64,000 nt of DNA, from NCBI GenBank assembly GCA_018806915.1, contig JAGKQI010000046.1:1302001-1366000 (forward strand), read 5' to 3'. Each line of letters starts with the position of its first letter. The stretch's first letter is position 1. The position numbers and the translations under genes are program-made. The DNA comes from Phytophthora colocasiae. Its lineage: Eukaryota; Oomycota; Peronosporomycetes; Peronosporales; Peronosporaceae. Below are positions 1 through 10,110 of the stretch, piece after piece. Below the pieces are notes generated by a model that had not been told where the DNA came from, ran no database searches, and saw nothing but the letters and a program-made list of their open reading frames with translations.

Positions 1-1227
1 TTCCGTTTCGGCTACTTTCACGGCTTTGGACGGATAAGCTACGGGGCCGGAGGAGTTCACGGGACTTACGTTGGGGAGTTCGTGGATGGCAAACGGCATG
101 GTCAAGGTGTTCGCACGTACGGGGATAAAGAAGCTTACCAGAAGAACAGAAGACGATACGAAGGAGCATGGGAAGACGACGAGCCTCATGGTGCTGGCGT
201 TCAAGAGAAAGATGGATGCACAGCAGTGGGAATGTTTAAGTGTGGATTACAAGAGGGTCCAGGTGCGATGAGGTTTGCGAATGGAGACACGTACGAAGGC
301 ACTTTCGTGAAGGGAGATCTCCATGGAGAAGGACGTTTTGTCTATCGGGATGGGGGTGTCTATGAAGGTGTTTTTGTTCATTCCAAGCGCCATGGTAAAG
401 GAACACGCGTATTTTCCAATGGAGATCGGTACGAAGGGGACTGGGTGAATGACCAGATGCACGGGCGAGGAGTGAAGACAAGCACGATCATCGTTAAGTC
501 TCTCAATAAAAGGAAGGACGATGGCGGAACTGGAGTATTAGTGTACGAAGGAGAGTTCTGCAATGGACACCAGACTGGAGAAGCCACCATTACCTACGAG
601 TTTACACCTCAGGCCTCAGTAAAGGACAATAATTGGAAATGGGATGGCGAGTTTGAGTTTCCTGAGGGCTCAGGCTGCTGGCATCAAGGTCGAGGAAGAA
701 CGACGTATCAAGGTGGTGTTTTACGAGGGCGTTTTCATGGCCAGGGTTGTTTGCGCTCTCCTGATGGGAAGTTGTGGCGTGGGGAGTGGGTAAACGGACA
801 GCTTCATGGCTGTGGAGAACGTGTTTACATGCCTTTAGAGTTCGACACGCTGATGACAAAGGATATGCTAGAACAAAAGACGCTGAACTTATCACTTACA
901 GGTGCACGCTTGGGACTTTATGGTATGGTGCGGTATGTTGGCGAGTTTGTGAAAAACGTACGACATGGCGAAGGCGAATTGTTATACACGAACGGATATC
1001 GACTCCGTGGGCAGTTTGTCAATGGATTCGTGGAAGGCGTGGCATGCTATGGCTTCGGAGGACAAGTGAACACGGGACGTTGGAGATACGGAGAGTTCAT
1101 CCGTGGCGAGCGTACGCGTTGGCTTGGAGAAGAAGAAGAGGGAAAGATACTGCAACACAAACACGAGGCGGAAGATGCTGAAGAACGCAAGCAGAAACTG
1201 ATACAAACGATGCTGTCAAGAGTGTAA
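1..1227 (+). CDS. MORN-repeat protein, 3' part
   Basis: The reading frame is open from base 1, so the gene begins outside the window; 408 codons plus a TAA stop at 1225-1227 are visible. The protein is a run of MORN repeats (patterns such as YEGxFxxGxxHGxG) over roughly residues 15-365, interrupted by non-repeat loops. It ends in a charged Glu/Lys-rich helix after residue 375. MORN arrays act as membrane- or partner-binding scaffolds; in flagellates they also occur in radial-spoke proteins and in lipid-kinase regulators. No catalytic domain is visible in the part present, so the exact role is unknown. The gene is convergent with the glucosidase II beta gene, 30 bases away. The MORN assignment is firm; anything more specific is not. 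Confidence 0.85.
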   Translation, partial: FRFGYFHGFGRISYGAGGVHGTYVGEFVDGKRHGQGVRTYGDKEAYQKNRRRYEGAWEDDEPHGAGVQEKDGCTAVGMFKCGLQEGPGAMRFANGDTYEGTFVKGDLHGEGRFVYRDGGVYEGVFVHSKRHGKGTRVFSNGDRYEGDWVNDQMHGRGVKTSTIIVKSLNKRKDDGGTGVLVYEGEFCNGHQTGEATITYEFTPQASVKDNNWKWDGEFEFPEGSGCWHQGRGRTTYQGGVLRGRFHGQGCLRSPDGKLWRGEWVNGQLHGCGERVYMPLEFDTLMTKDMLEQKTLNLSLTGARLGLYGMVRYVGEFVKNVRHGEGELLYTNGYRLRGQFVNGFVEGVACYGFGGQVNTGRWRYGEFIRGERTRWLGEEEEGKILQHKHEAEDAEERKQKLIQTMLSRV

Positions 1228-1257
1228 TTCAACAGTTCTATTCCATCGACGCCACTT

Positions 1258-2631
1258 TTACAGTTCTTCATGGCCTTCAGACCGGGACCCCACCGCCTTG
1301 AGGAGTGACTTAACCTGGGAAATTTCGTTCTGCAGTGTGTCTTCTTCTGGCCCTTCGCACACTGCCGGCGTTTCGAAGTGGATCTCGTACTCGCACATCT
1401 CCCGCTCCTCCACAGAAGTTACACGGTTCTTCACGCCGCACGAGAGCTTTACGCGTGTATGACGTTCCTGACCATTAGCACAAGGTTCTCCATGATTGTA
1501 GCTCTGCACGCGTACAAAACCGACCGAGTCTTGCCATTCGTTCCAGATCCCCAGGCCAATCGGATGTGGAATTTCTTCTTCCTTCTCGTTTTCATCATCT
1601 GCACTGACTCCGATCTTCGTTTGACGCTCAGCCTTCGTCCACTTGGGATACGATGGTTCAGTCTGCGAGACGTTTTGGAATGGACAAAACACCATGTCGT
1701 ACTTGCGTGGGATCACGTTGGGGGTTCCCCCCTTCAGCTCCTTCTCGTCCACAGTGTACGTGAAACACTGGCCCACTAACTCCACGAACGCAGGCTTCCA
1801 AGCCGCGTCCGAGAACGTGCTCTGATCAACGACTCGACTCTGGACGTAGGTGACGTACTGTACTCGACGCAGCACGTTGTACGACTGCTCTAACTGTCCT
1901 CGGAGCTCTGGGTTATGTTGAGCTCGTCGTTGCAGATCCTCAAACGCTCTTTGGCCTGCTTGATAGGCCTCTGCCAGCCGCTCAAAGTCCCCGTGAAGCT
2001 GTTGCACTTTGTCCACAGCTTTTATCATATACCCCTTGCGAACACTCCGTCCTTCCTGCACCGCTTTCAACCTTTCTTGCAGCGATTTAAACCTCCCATT
2101 CCACTCACTCTTACAAGTGTTCGAACAAAGCCCCGCCTTCTCGTCGCTGCCATCACAACAGTCACACACCGCGTCGTTCACAAATGCTAAAGACACCAAC
2201 TTGTCATCAGCTTTGCACTTGAACTGTCGCCCGAATGGTGGTGTCTCTGTGTCCAGCAAAACGTGGGAACACGCCGAAGTGTTGGGCTCGTCACTACCGT
2301 CCGCACAGTCGCAATAATCATCGTCCGACAGCTCAATCGGGAGTGAATCAACGCAGACTTCCTTGCTCACTTCAGTGTCAGCGCTGTATCGGTTGTTCTG
2401 CTGCTGGGAGAGTCCGAGAATGGCATCATCATCCATAAAGTCCCATACGTCGTCGTCTTCGTCTTCGTCGAATGCTTCACCAATTCCGAAGCGTTTAGAG
2501 TCACGAGAATCAGAGCGAATAGCCGCTACACTCGGTACTTGAATGGCCAATACTAACATACACGCAATTGCCACGATAACGGCCATAAGGAACACTAACA
2601 ACGAGCGCTTGGAGGCTCTGGACGCCATCAT
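1258..2631 (-). CDS. PRKCSH: Glucosidase II beta subunit (PRKCSH/GTB1 type)
   Basis: Predicted regulatory subunit of ER glucosidase II, which trims glucose from N-glycans during glycoprotein folding. I start it at the ATG-ATG at 2631 (457 aa), because this gives a short basic N-terminus followed by a hydrophobic signal segment (VFLMAVIVAIACMLVLAI). Two LDL-receptor-A-like cysteine modules follow, with DDYCDCADGSDE and AVCDCCDGSDE motifs, then a coiled central part. A mannose-6-phosphate-receptor-homology region carries conserved cysteines near the end (CEYEIHFETPAVC). The C-terminus is HEEL, an HDEL-like ER-retention signal. It is shorter than animal homologues, mainly in the acidic middle region. 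No introns are needed. Confidence 0.93.
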   Translation of the reverse strand: MMASRASKRSLLVFLMAVIVAIACMLVLAIQVPSVAAIRSDSRDSKRFGIGEAFDEDEDDDVWDFMDDDAILGLSQQQNNRYSADTEVSKEVCVDSLPIELSDDDYCDCADGSDEPNTSACSHVLLDTETPPFGRQFKCKADDKLVSLAFVNDAVCDCCDGSDEKAGLCSNTCKSEWNGRFKSLQERLKAVQEGRSVRKGYMIKAVDKVQQLHGDFERLAEAYQAGQRAFEDLQRRAQHNPELRGQLEQSYNVLRRVQYVTYVQSRVVDQSTFSDAAWKPAFVELVGQCFTYTVDEKELKGGTPNVIPRKYDMVFCPFQNVSQTEPSYPKWTKAERQTKIGVSADDENEKEEEIPHPIGLGIWNEWQDSVGFVRVQSYNHGEPCANGQERHTRVKLSCGVKNRVTSVEEREMCEYEIHFETPAVCEGPEEDTLQNEISQVKSLLKAVGSRSEGHEEL

Positions 2632-3459
2632 TGACACGAATTCTTGGTTATTACAACAGAGCAGGGTTCCGGAAAACCCCAAAAGTCAAGGATGCCTGGG
2701 GGGTTTGTTGTTGTCTGTGGGTGGGTGGTTTTTTTGGATAAATAAAACATATGGAATTTGGCCTGTTAGGTGCGATCTGACTCGATTAAGTTCGAATTTG
2801 AAAGGGATTTTTCGAATGCTAATTTCTTATATACCTGGAAAGTAAGTCCCTGGATATACTCGAACGCCTGCCAAGTGCGTTGCTTTGTGGTGCGTTGACC
2901 AGTGGACCGCCAGGAGGAACCCTTATGTACCGACGTACTGCGGGTTTGCGTGCGAACGTTCACAATACTTTGCCCGTCGCCCCTTTGCAGAAACAAGGAA
3001 AATCGATAATGAACACTGAATGCATCTTATTCCTGTTTTTAGTAGTGCATGTCTGTGGGTGACGACGAAGTGGTCACACCATCGCAGAGGCCTTCCAGCA
3101 TGGCCACACCAGGGCCTACCAACCTGCAAACAAAAACCAAGTAGTTGTAAAGTGACCCCTTACGTGTAGGTCTCAACCCATTCAATAGTTAACTCAAGTT
3201 AAAAAAGAGTGACCGGAAGTTTGTCACCCACGGATATGGTGGCCGGGTGGTTTCGAGGATTGCGGGTGGGTGGATTTTTTAAAAATCCCTAAAATGCCTG
3301 CCCCACAGCTGCTCGGGGTGGGTGGGCGGTATAAACGGTTTATTCCAAAGCGAAAAACCCACACTCAGAACCCTGCAACAGAGAGTGGTGATTGGAGGAA
3401 AACAAAGGTAACAACGACATCAATGTTGACCAAAACATCATGGAGCGACCAATTTCAGT
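2632..3459. other. Intergenic region, G-rich short direct repeats
   Basis: I see no supportable gene here. The stretch contains several copies of a GGGTGGGTGG-type G-rich motif (about 2718, 3263 and 3317), each followed by T/A-rich sequence, which may mark a decayed small element. Short open frames exist on both strands but show no recognisable family. Confidence 0.4.
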
Positions 3460-3891
3460 TTAAAACGGAGCTGTTTGGTTGAGAGATAAGACGTTTCTCT
3501 CATCTTTTTGCTTGTAGAGAGAGGAGGTCAGAGTAGTTCGTTCTTCACCATCGCTAAACTCGATCAGTTCGTCTTCGGTAGTTGATAAAGAAGCTTGACG
3601 GCTTCTCTTCTCATTCTCATCAAGTAAATATCGTCCACCAGGCTCCCAGTTGTCCTCGTCAGAGACATCGACCCATTCAGCTGCAAGATCCTTCAGTACG
3701 GCGTCGTGGACACTTTCAGTCTCCAGTAATTGCTTGTCTCCGTTTCGTAGATCCACGCGAGGCGTACCCAATAGATAGCCAGCAACCTCAGAAAGCGAAG
3801 CAGCTCCTACTCGCAGTAATTGCACCATCATCCGACCCACCAACACTACCACAAGTTTCGCGTACCAGAGAAAGTTGTTGACCAGCTCCAT
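3460..3891 (-). CDS. Hypothetical small membrane-associated protein
   Basis: 143 codons with an ATG at 3891 and TAA at 3460-3462. The N-terminal 25 residues are hydrophobic (FLWYAKLVVVLVGRMMVQLL) and could form one membrane helix. The rest is acidic and polar, with Ser/Glu/Asp-rich stretches typical of a soluble tail. It lies head to head with the coiled-coil gene at 3973, with only 81 bases between the start codons, so the two may share a promoter. I do not recognise the family. It could be a real small protein because of its start position and coherent composition, but there is no homology evidence. Confidence 0.5.
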   Translation of the reverse strand: MELVNNFLWYAKLVVVLVGRMMVQLLRVGAASLSEVAGYLLGTPRVDLRNGDKQLLETESVHDAVLKDLAAEWVDVSDEDNWEPGGRYLLDENEKRSRQASLSTTEDELIEFSDGEERTTLTSSLYKQKDERNVLSLNQTAPF

Positions 3892-3972
3892 GATACTCGA
3901 GAATATGAGACCTGGCAGGCATTCTAGTTACAACTTCAACTTCAATAGCCAATCAAATGAGAGTATTTCGAT

Positions 3973-5517
3973 ATGGCTACATCGTTAGCAGTTTTTTCGC
4001 CAGGGCAGTTAGTTAACGACGCGAGCCGGATGAAGAGCTACAGCAGAGCTCACGAAGGCTCCAGATACTCTAGTAGTGATAGTAACTTCAGCAGTGAAAG
4101 TGACATTGATAGTAGCTGCGCCAGCGACGGATCCAGTGACGATTTTGGCTTAAGACTGAACGGGACGAAAGACGAGAAGAAGTTTAAACGTTTGCGTCGC
4201 ATTTTCCTGAATCGTCCGGTGAGAACCACGAAGAAGGAGAATAATCAAAGGAGCAAGAATAGCTTAAGACGCCATAATAGCCCTCGAAGATCGTCTAGGA
4301 GTAGTGTGGCGGATCGACGGTGGTCTTGTCGGGGTGATACCTGTTCAAGAAGCAGTACCAGTGCAGCGGATGGAGCTATGGATGCACTTAACAAGCCGTT
4401 AAGAGATAGAGGAACTCGACCACTTCAAGCAGCAATTACCCAGCACATGAATGCACTACAGGAACAGATGAAGCGGCATTCTGCACAACGAGATTCGAGT
4501 ACGTGTCAGCAAGCTTGCTTGTTGAGATGTCTTTGAAGCTAATATAGTGTTATGCTAGCTGCCAACCAGGTCGAGAGTATACTGGAACAAGCGGTGGAAG
4601 AGCTTCAGTTTCTCCAGAAGCAAGAAGAACGTGCATTGGAAAATCAAGTGAGAATTATTCGAGAGGTGGGTGCTTGCATTGTCTTCGTAGCGTCAAAGAC
4701 AATCAGTTCTAATGCTTTCTTTTCGAACTTCCAGACGTACGCATTGCGTCTTGAGGTTTTCCAGCAGCAATATCTCAACAAAGTTGCAGAAATCGAAGAT
4801 GAAATGTACACGTCCATACAAAGGCGTCAGGAACAATGTGATTCAACCATTCTGACGGCTGCCAAAAAACTACAAGACCAGACTCAACGAGCTCTGGTAA
4901 AAGATTTGGCTATAGCGACTGGCGAACCGGCTGAGGAGCAGTTCGACTCCTCCATCTCGACGGACAGTAGTTCAGCGAGTCAGCCGAAAGCACAACGACA
5001 GCGAGCCGCTTACCATGAACCACTTCAACCCGCTCGTGTTGCCCCGATGGTTCAAGTCTCACCAGTTTCACAACAACGGGCGAAGTTGCACGCTTTAGAG
5101 GAGAAACTGGCTGCTTTCTCACCGGAGTCTTTGAATCGAGTCAAGAGCGAGTTAGCTACACCAGTCCGTCGTAGCAAAGTCGAAGGAATTCCACCAAGAA
5201 ATGAACGAGAATCAGTATCGAGCCATAATCTCTCGATAGGCTTCAACGATAGCCACCACGAACAAAATGCTCGCGATGCTGACGAGTGGAGGGCTTCACC
5301 ACTATCCCCACTACGAAGTGGACCTTCGTATTGGAGAAATGGCATCTCTCTCGAAGCAGACAACAACAAATCGACCAAAAGTGATGGTAGAAGACAAAGT
5401 CCAGCGTCTCGTTTAAGTAGGCGCTACCTTCGACCTGAAGAAGAAGAAGAGCTACGTCATCTACGGACGAGTATTGGCCTCGCTAAAGACTGGATGGCGA
5501 GACACAGTCAGACATAA
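3973..5517 (+). CDS. Hypothetical coiled-coil protein, three exons
   Basis: Spliced model: exons 3973-4498, 4559-4665 and 4735-5517. The first intron (60 b, GTACGT...TAG) joins two frames that are otherwise broken by stops. The second (69 b, GTGGGT...CAG, with a CTAAT-like branch site) is a multiple of three and free of stops, so it could also be retained. The product starts with a Ser/Arg-rich low-complexity region. A helical segment follows around the first junction (QVESILEQAVEELQFLQKQ), then a second coil after intron 2 (YALRLEVFQQQYLNKVAEI). The C-terminal half is disordered and Ser/Arg-rich. No enzyme or known domain is visible. A cytoskeletal or scaffold role is only a guess from the coils. 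Confidence 0.7.
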
Positions 5518-5570
5518 ATCTTAGATGAAAAACAATGGGATCAGGCAAACACGAGCGCTAAATATTCTAA

Positions 5571-6527
5571 TTACACGTTGATCATTGCCGAGATACTAGC
5601 CAACGCGGCCTTGTGCTTTTCGCGCTCGAGCAGCATCACTACCGTGGTCTTGCTGCTCTTGTCCACTCGCTCACGTTCAGTCAATGGGGTGTCAAAGGAG
5701 AAAGAGAGCTCCGCCTCCTGCTCGAGGAACTCGTCCTCAAAGTTGTGGAAGAACTTGGCTGTCTGCTCATAGGATGTCTTGGTTTTCTTTCCCTTCTTGG
5801 AGTCGCTGCTGCCACTCTTCTCCTCCGTGCAGGTGGCCAGGATGAGGAAATAGTCCATCTTGAAGCTGTTGCGCAGTTCCTCCGTCTCTTCGTTCTCGAT
5901 TGCCCACTCAATGTCCTCGTGAAGAGCAGAGTGAAGTGCTGGCACGAGCTGATACGGGAGGTTCACCATTCGTTCATTTAGCACTAGCCCCACATTCTTA
6001 GTGCTCAGGATCTGCTGCAGCTTGGCCTGCTCAGAGGCTGGACACTTCTTGGTCACATACTGCAGGACCTGTTGGATACTCGTTTCATTGGCGAAACTCT
6101 TTAGGTTCAGAGCAGTAATGAAGCCATAGACATCGTCTTCACCCTCCGCACAGACCATCGTACCGGCCGTAACTTGGCCCACAATGGCATTGGCAAGTCC
6201 GGAGACGTCGAAAGGCTGCGTAGGAGGCAAATAGGTCAACAAGAATTGCTTGACGCTATGAAAATGGTTCTCACGAGGGTCCGAGAACAAAAAATCAACA
6301 TTCACATTGCCACCGGCAGCAGCAGTCTCTCCTCCGTCCATTTCATCGTCGGAATCATCATCAGCTCCGCCATTGGGGGCAGCAGCGAACGTGAGGTCAT
6401 CGTCGCTGTCGTCACTGCTGTCTGAGTCATCCTCCATCATTTCCACCTCGTGGTTCTCATCTTGGATGTCTTTAGGGTCGATTGGCGCCTTACCGGAGCC
6501 ACGCGAGCGCTTCTTCTGGGGCGGCAT
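5571..6527 (-). CDS. BCP1: BCCIP/Bcp1 family protein
   Basis: 318 aa, single exon, ATG at 6527. It has a short basic N-terminus (MPPQKKRSRGSG) and then a long acidic Asp/Glu/Ser block to about residue 75. The conserved Bcp1/BCCIP core begins at VNVDFLFSDP and runs to the end, including the FYGF/VYGFITALNL and LVLNERMVNLP-like segments and a C-terminal LLEREKHKAAL helix. Yeast Bcp1 is a chaperone for ribosomal protein Rpl23 and supports nuclear export of Mss4; animal BCCIP has ribosome and genome-stability roles. A nuclear role in ribosome-protein handling is the likeliest function here. It is divergent from the gene at 6662 across a 134-base shared upstream region. Confidence 0.9.
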   Translation of the reverse strand: MPPQKKRSRGSGKAPIDPKDIQDENHEVEMMEDDSDSSDDSDDDLTFAAAPNGGADDDSDDEMDGGETAAAGGNVNVDFLFSDPRENHFHSVKQFLLTYLPPTQPFDVSGLANAIVGQVTAGTMVCAEGEDDVYGFITALNLKSFANETSIQQVLQYVTKKCPASEQAKLQQILSTKNVGLVLNERMVNLPYQLVPALHSALHEDIEWAIENEETEELRNSFKMDYFLILATCTEEKSGSSDSKKGKKTKTSYEQTAKFFHNFEDEFLEQEAELSFSFDTPLTERERVDKSSKTTVVMLLEREKHKAALASISAMINV

Positions 6528-6588
6528 CTTCAGGAGATTGTCAAATGGTGCAGTCAGTCACTGGCTGGTATGTTCTGTACCCATTTCC

Positions 6589-6620
6589 CGAATAGAAGAC
6601 CGCTCTCGAATAGAAGATCG
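6589..6620. repeat. Duplicated 14-mer in a bidirectional promoter
   Basis: CGAATAGAAGACCG at 6589-6602 and CGAATAGAAGATCG at 6607-6620 form two near-identical copies four bases apart, midway between the divergent start codons at 6527 and 6662. This may be a paired protein-binding site or simply a small duplication. Confidence 0.45.
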
Positions 6621-6661
6621 TTTTCGGTATTAACCGGTATTTTAAAGTAACGGGAGTCAAG

Positions 6662-7267
6662 ATGGATGGCTCGTTCATCCCGCCGCCGTTTCCATTCCCA
6701 GAGGCCTGGCCGAGGGTATTCGCCGAACAGCAGCATCAACAGGAGAGGCGATGGCTCACACCAACGACAATTGGAGCAGTGCAGTGGTCAGTTTCAGTAG
6801 CAACAGAACATTATTATCCAACGGATCCGATCCCTGCCACGGATGTGCAAGTAGAAGACGACGATGAAAAATCGTCCGAGTATGAGTACGAGTACGGATA
6901 TGTATTGAGTGATGAGTGGCGGAAACGTTTCCAGTCATCCATCCAGTTGCAACTACAACAAGACCAACCGAACACCAGAACCAATAAAAAGAGACACAAG
7001 AAGAAGATGAAGCAACAGCAGAAGAAGACAGCCAATGCGGAAGCTATTGCTGCCGCTAGTGCAAGTCGATCCGGTCATTTGCAGCGTGAAATCCAAGCCG
7101 CCAAAACCCGCGAACTTGCACGGAAGTGGAAGCGGCGAGATGGTAGCAATGCTATTGCTCTTGGGTCGCGGGTGGCAGCACTAGAAACGTCATTAAACGC
7201 ACAGTTCGACGAGTTCTGCGACGTCTTCCAGCCAGTACTGTGGCCGCATGATCCACTGCAGACATAA
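6662..7267 (+). CDS. Possible Gemin8-like SMN-complex protein
   Basis: 201 aa, single exon, ATG at 6662. The N-terminus is Pro/aromatic-rich (FIPPPFPFPEAWPRVF). An acidic Tyr-rich segment and a basic Lys/Gln-rich block follow (KKRHKKKMKQQQKK). The C-terminal helix ends in a compact motif with LETSLNAQFDEFCD followed by WPHDPL. This arrangement (short Trp/Pro-containing N-terminus, basic middle, C-terminal helix ending in WPxxPL) resembles Gemin8, which helps assemble Sm rings on spliceosomal snRNAs. I base this on recalled family features, not on an alignment, so it is a hypothesis. Otherwise it is an uncharacterised nuclear-type protein. It is divergent from the BCCIP gene. Confidence 0.5.
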   Translation: MDGSFIPPPFPFPEAWPRVFAEQQHQQERRWLTPTTIGAVQWSVSVATEHYYPTDPIPATDVQVEDDDEKSSEYEYEYGYVLSDEWRKRFQSSIQLQLQQDQPNTRTNKKRHKKKMKQQQKKTANAEAIAAASASRSGHLQREIQAAKTRELARKWKRRDGSNAIALGSRVAALETSLNAQFDEFCDVFQPVLWPHDPLQT

Positions 7268-7547
7268 GAGCGACATAAGAGCTGCAGTAATCCATCATCC
7301 CCCCACTCCGCTGAAGTGTTCCAGCCTGGTACCTCGAGGGTGCGGTTGAGCTGGAATCCGTGACCTGCTCGTACAGTGGATTCTCCTCGGGTAGCTCTAC
7401 ATCGTTCTATAGAAGGTTCACCCCCTCTAATTCTACTGCGTTCATTACTGTCAAACTTTATGCTCATACAAAATAGCAGGGCCTCTGTAGGGCAATATCC
7501 GGCTGTCCGGATAAGAAGGGGGGTCCTCATACAAACTTAGGCTGTGT

Positions 7548-8367
7548 ATGCGCGAAGTGGAAGCCGCCATCATGAACCTCGGGCAGCTTAAGAACGACCC
7601 CGCCAACGGCTCGGCGCAGGCCATTCCGTCCCTCAAGCGCACGCTAAGCGGTGGCGCAGCCGGTAGTGTGGGCCACGGACCCGCTGGCGGACTGGCGAGC
7701 CATTTGGGCATGAATAACATCAACTCCATCCCGTCGGTGCTGCATGCGACGCCCAACACGAACCCGCCGCAGATGCTGCGTGCCGTGACAGCCTCGGGTG
7801 TGTACAACCGCCCGTCGTCCAACCAGGCCTTCCGCGGGGGCAACAGTGGTCTTTCCACGGGCGCTGCAGGAGGCTCAGGCGGTGCTGGAGCTAATACCAA
7901 TGTCAGCGCCACGACGGCCACACGCAGCGTCTCCCAGTCATCTACTATGCAGGACTGGAGGATGTACCTCACTATTGAGGAACGTCAAGCTGTGCGCTCC
8001 AAGATCCGCGACGCCTACACGAGTCGCTGCTCGACATATGAAGATCTACTCCAAGTGGTAAGAGAGAACTGATACACTAGAGAGGCTTCCGCTTTATGAC
8101 ATCCTTTTATTGTATTTGTAGGCTTGTGCTATTGAAGAGGAGCTGCTACATATCTCGGCACCATCACGTCTGGACTACTTTAAGAGCGGCTTCGAGTTCG
8201 AGAACCGCGTCAAGCTGAAAAAGGACCAGTTGCAGGGCCAATTGGCGGCATTAGACGCCAAACGGCGGTCGTCGAGTATCGGCCAGCAACAGCAGCAACA
8301 GGGAACGCCAGGAGGCAGCAACAGTGGAAGCAAAGCAGTAGGATCGTCCAAGAAGCAGCGGAATTAG
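7548..8367 (+). CDS. KIX-domain protein, Mediator Med15-like
   Basis: Two exons, 7548-8057 and 8122-8367, joined across a 64-base intron (GTAAGA...TAG); 251 aa. The first 140 residues are Gly/Ser/Asn-rich and disordered. A KIX-type three-helix domain begins at DWRMYLTIEERQAVRSKI and crosses the splice junction (LLQVACAIEEELLHISAPS, then RLDYF). This pattern, with DWR near the start and a late Ser-x-x-(D/x)YF, is characteristic of the KIX domain of plant and fungal Med15. That domain binds activation domains and links them to RNA polymerase II. The C-terminus is a Gln/Ser/Lys tail. Full-length Med15 proteins are much longer, so this may be a minimal Med15 subunit or a stand-alone KIX coregulator. 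Confidence 0.72.
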
Positions 8368-8654
8368 GGATCTGTGTGGTATCTTGCCTTCCCAGCGACG
8401 GATTATCCAGTGCAGCTGAGAAACGAGCCGGAGCTCCATGTGAAGAAGCTACGGGAGGAGCTGATCAAGCTTCCGTGTATATCTTAGGTCCTGGTGAGGA
8501 GGAGCCCTTGTTAGTTTCCTCATCAAGCGGCGAGTATTTTTGGTCAGCGGTCGAAGCTCCAGCTAAGCGAAGCAAGAGTCTGATGAAGAAGGAACAGGAG
8601 AAGGAAGTGTGCATCGTATACTGTATTGTGTTTGCTTCCCTGTCTTTCGGATCT

Positions 8655-9842
8655 CTAGTAGTTGCGCAGGAAATAATGCTTCAAAACCTGCACGTGCAGC
8701 TGAAACATGTTGCGCTGCTGTAACTCAGGGGCAAAGGCATTGAAGTTGACTGCCTCAAGCTCCTTCAAGTACAAAGAGGCACTAACCAGCGGCAGGAACG
8801 CACTGCGCGATTCGCTTGGTAGCTCGCTACGCAACGACCGAGCTTGGTGAAGGTGCTCCATTGCACGACATGCAACATCAAACACTACGGGCGCTACCTT
8901 CTCACCACGCTTAGGGTCCTCCACCGCAGCTAGTAAATCCTCCACCGTCACACCATGCTGCATCGGGCAAACAACACAAACCAACGCTAAGCATAAGGAT
9001 TCCTGGAACCAAATCTACAGATAATTTTCCGCCCAGAATTTGGATCCGTACCTTGTTCATGAGGTCCTCGGGAAGGTAAGATTGCTGCCGAGCACTGTGA
9101 TACGCTGTACCTCGTAGCAGCGTCGCCAGTCCGATTACCACGCCAGCGTGTCCTGCTACACGGTCTGCCGTGTCGTGACGAACGCCTAGACACTCTAGCG
9201 TGAGGTACAACAACGAGGAGGCTGTCTGCTCAGCGTAAAGCTCTAACTCGTGCAAAGTCTCTACCTCTTCACGGTCAATATCTTTGTCCCGAGCATCTAG
9301 GATCCGTTCAAACCACCGCCGAGTCAAATCGTGCTCCTGAATGGCCTTGTCCAAAGCTCGAAGTAGAGCTGTGGATTGCTCCGGTCGAGACTCTTGACCA
9401 ACGGAAGACGATACTTCGTACAAGTTGAAAATTCGTTCACGCCACCACTGAAGGCGGATCTTGCCCGTGATCTGGTTGCTGTGCACGGAGTCCTTGATAG
9501 TCGCAAGCTCAGCGTTCAGCGCGCGCTAGCAGCATCAAATTCTCCGTCAGAAAATAGTAATATAAATAATATTCAACAAAGCATGCAGTAGCATACAATG
9601 GCGAAGAATGACGGGCGCGTCTTAAGAGGTAGCAGCAAGCCGCACAAATATCCATCATAGTCCAATTTTCTGTAGGAATGAATGAGATGGTAATTATTTC
9701 CAGCAATAGCATCGGCTACACAAAATAATTACCTGACCGACTCGCGCAGATCCAAGTCCTCTTTGCTGTGCTTCCCACGAGCTGCACCGAGCGCTCTACG
9801 AGGCACCAGCGTTGCCGGTTGCCGCCGCAAGAAGCTCAACAT
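8655..9842 (-). CDS. NDUFAF6: Complex I assembly factor NDUFAF6 (squalene/phytoene synthase fold)
   Basis: Four exons on the minus strand: 9842-9733, 9669-9597, 9525-9052 and 8957-8655, giving 319 aa with all junctions in frame. Exon 1 encodes an Arg-rich mitochondrial presequence (MLSFLRRQPATLVPRRALG). Exon 2 carries the family segment DYDGYLCGLLLP, and the exon 2/3 junction restores FFAIRALNAEL. Exon 3 holds the synthase-like helices (IRLQWWRERI) and GLATLLRGTAYHSARQQ; exon 4 begins HGVTVEDL. NDUFAF6 is a catalytically inactive relative of squalene/phytoene synthases. It is needed for early assembly of the mitochondrial complex I membrane arm, probably for ND1. The gene is divergent from GRWD1. 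Confidence 0.92.
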
Positions 9843-10110
9843 GTTCACCTCAAAGCTCGGCCGCTCGTTTTGACTTGAGCACCACCAAAATACCTGTTTT
9901 ATTACCGGTTTTTAAATGATGTAATCCACATATATTATGTGTCATTAGCCAATTGAATTTACCGTATTTACAATTGATGTCACCGGTACAGTTGATTGGC
10001 AGGCGACTTGCATCATTGGCCTACGACCTGTCATTCGGCGCGTATCGCTACCGACGTCACCGCAATTGCCAGTGCATTGCTTGTCACCTAGTCCAATTGT
10101 ATCTGTAGTC

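Noticed and set aside
774..1181. Second plus-strand frame inside the MORN gene
   Set aside because: Out-of-frame shadow of the repeat-coding sequence, Arg/Trp-rich.
2700..3330. G-rich direct repeats as ends of a transposon
   Set aside because: Copies are in the same orientation, short and without target duplications.
8376..8723. 115-codon plus-strand open frame after the KIX gene
   Set aside because: It overlaps the last exon of NDUFAF6, has no family features and is probably 3' UTR.
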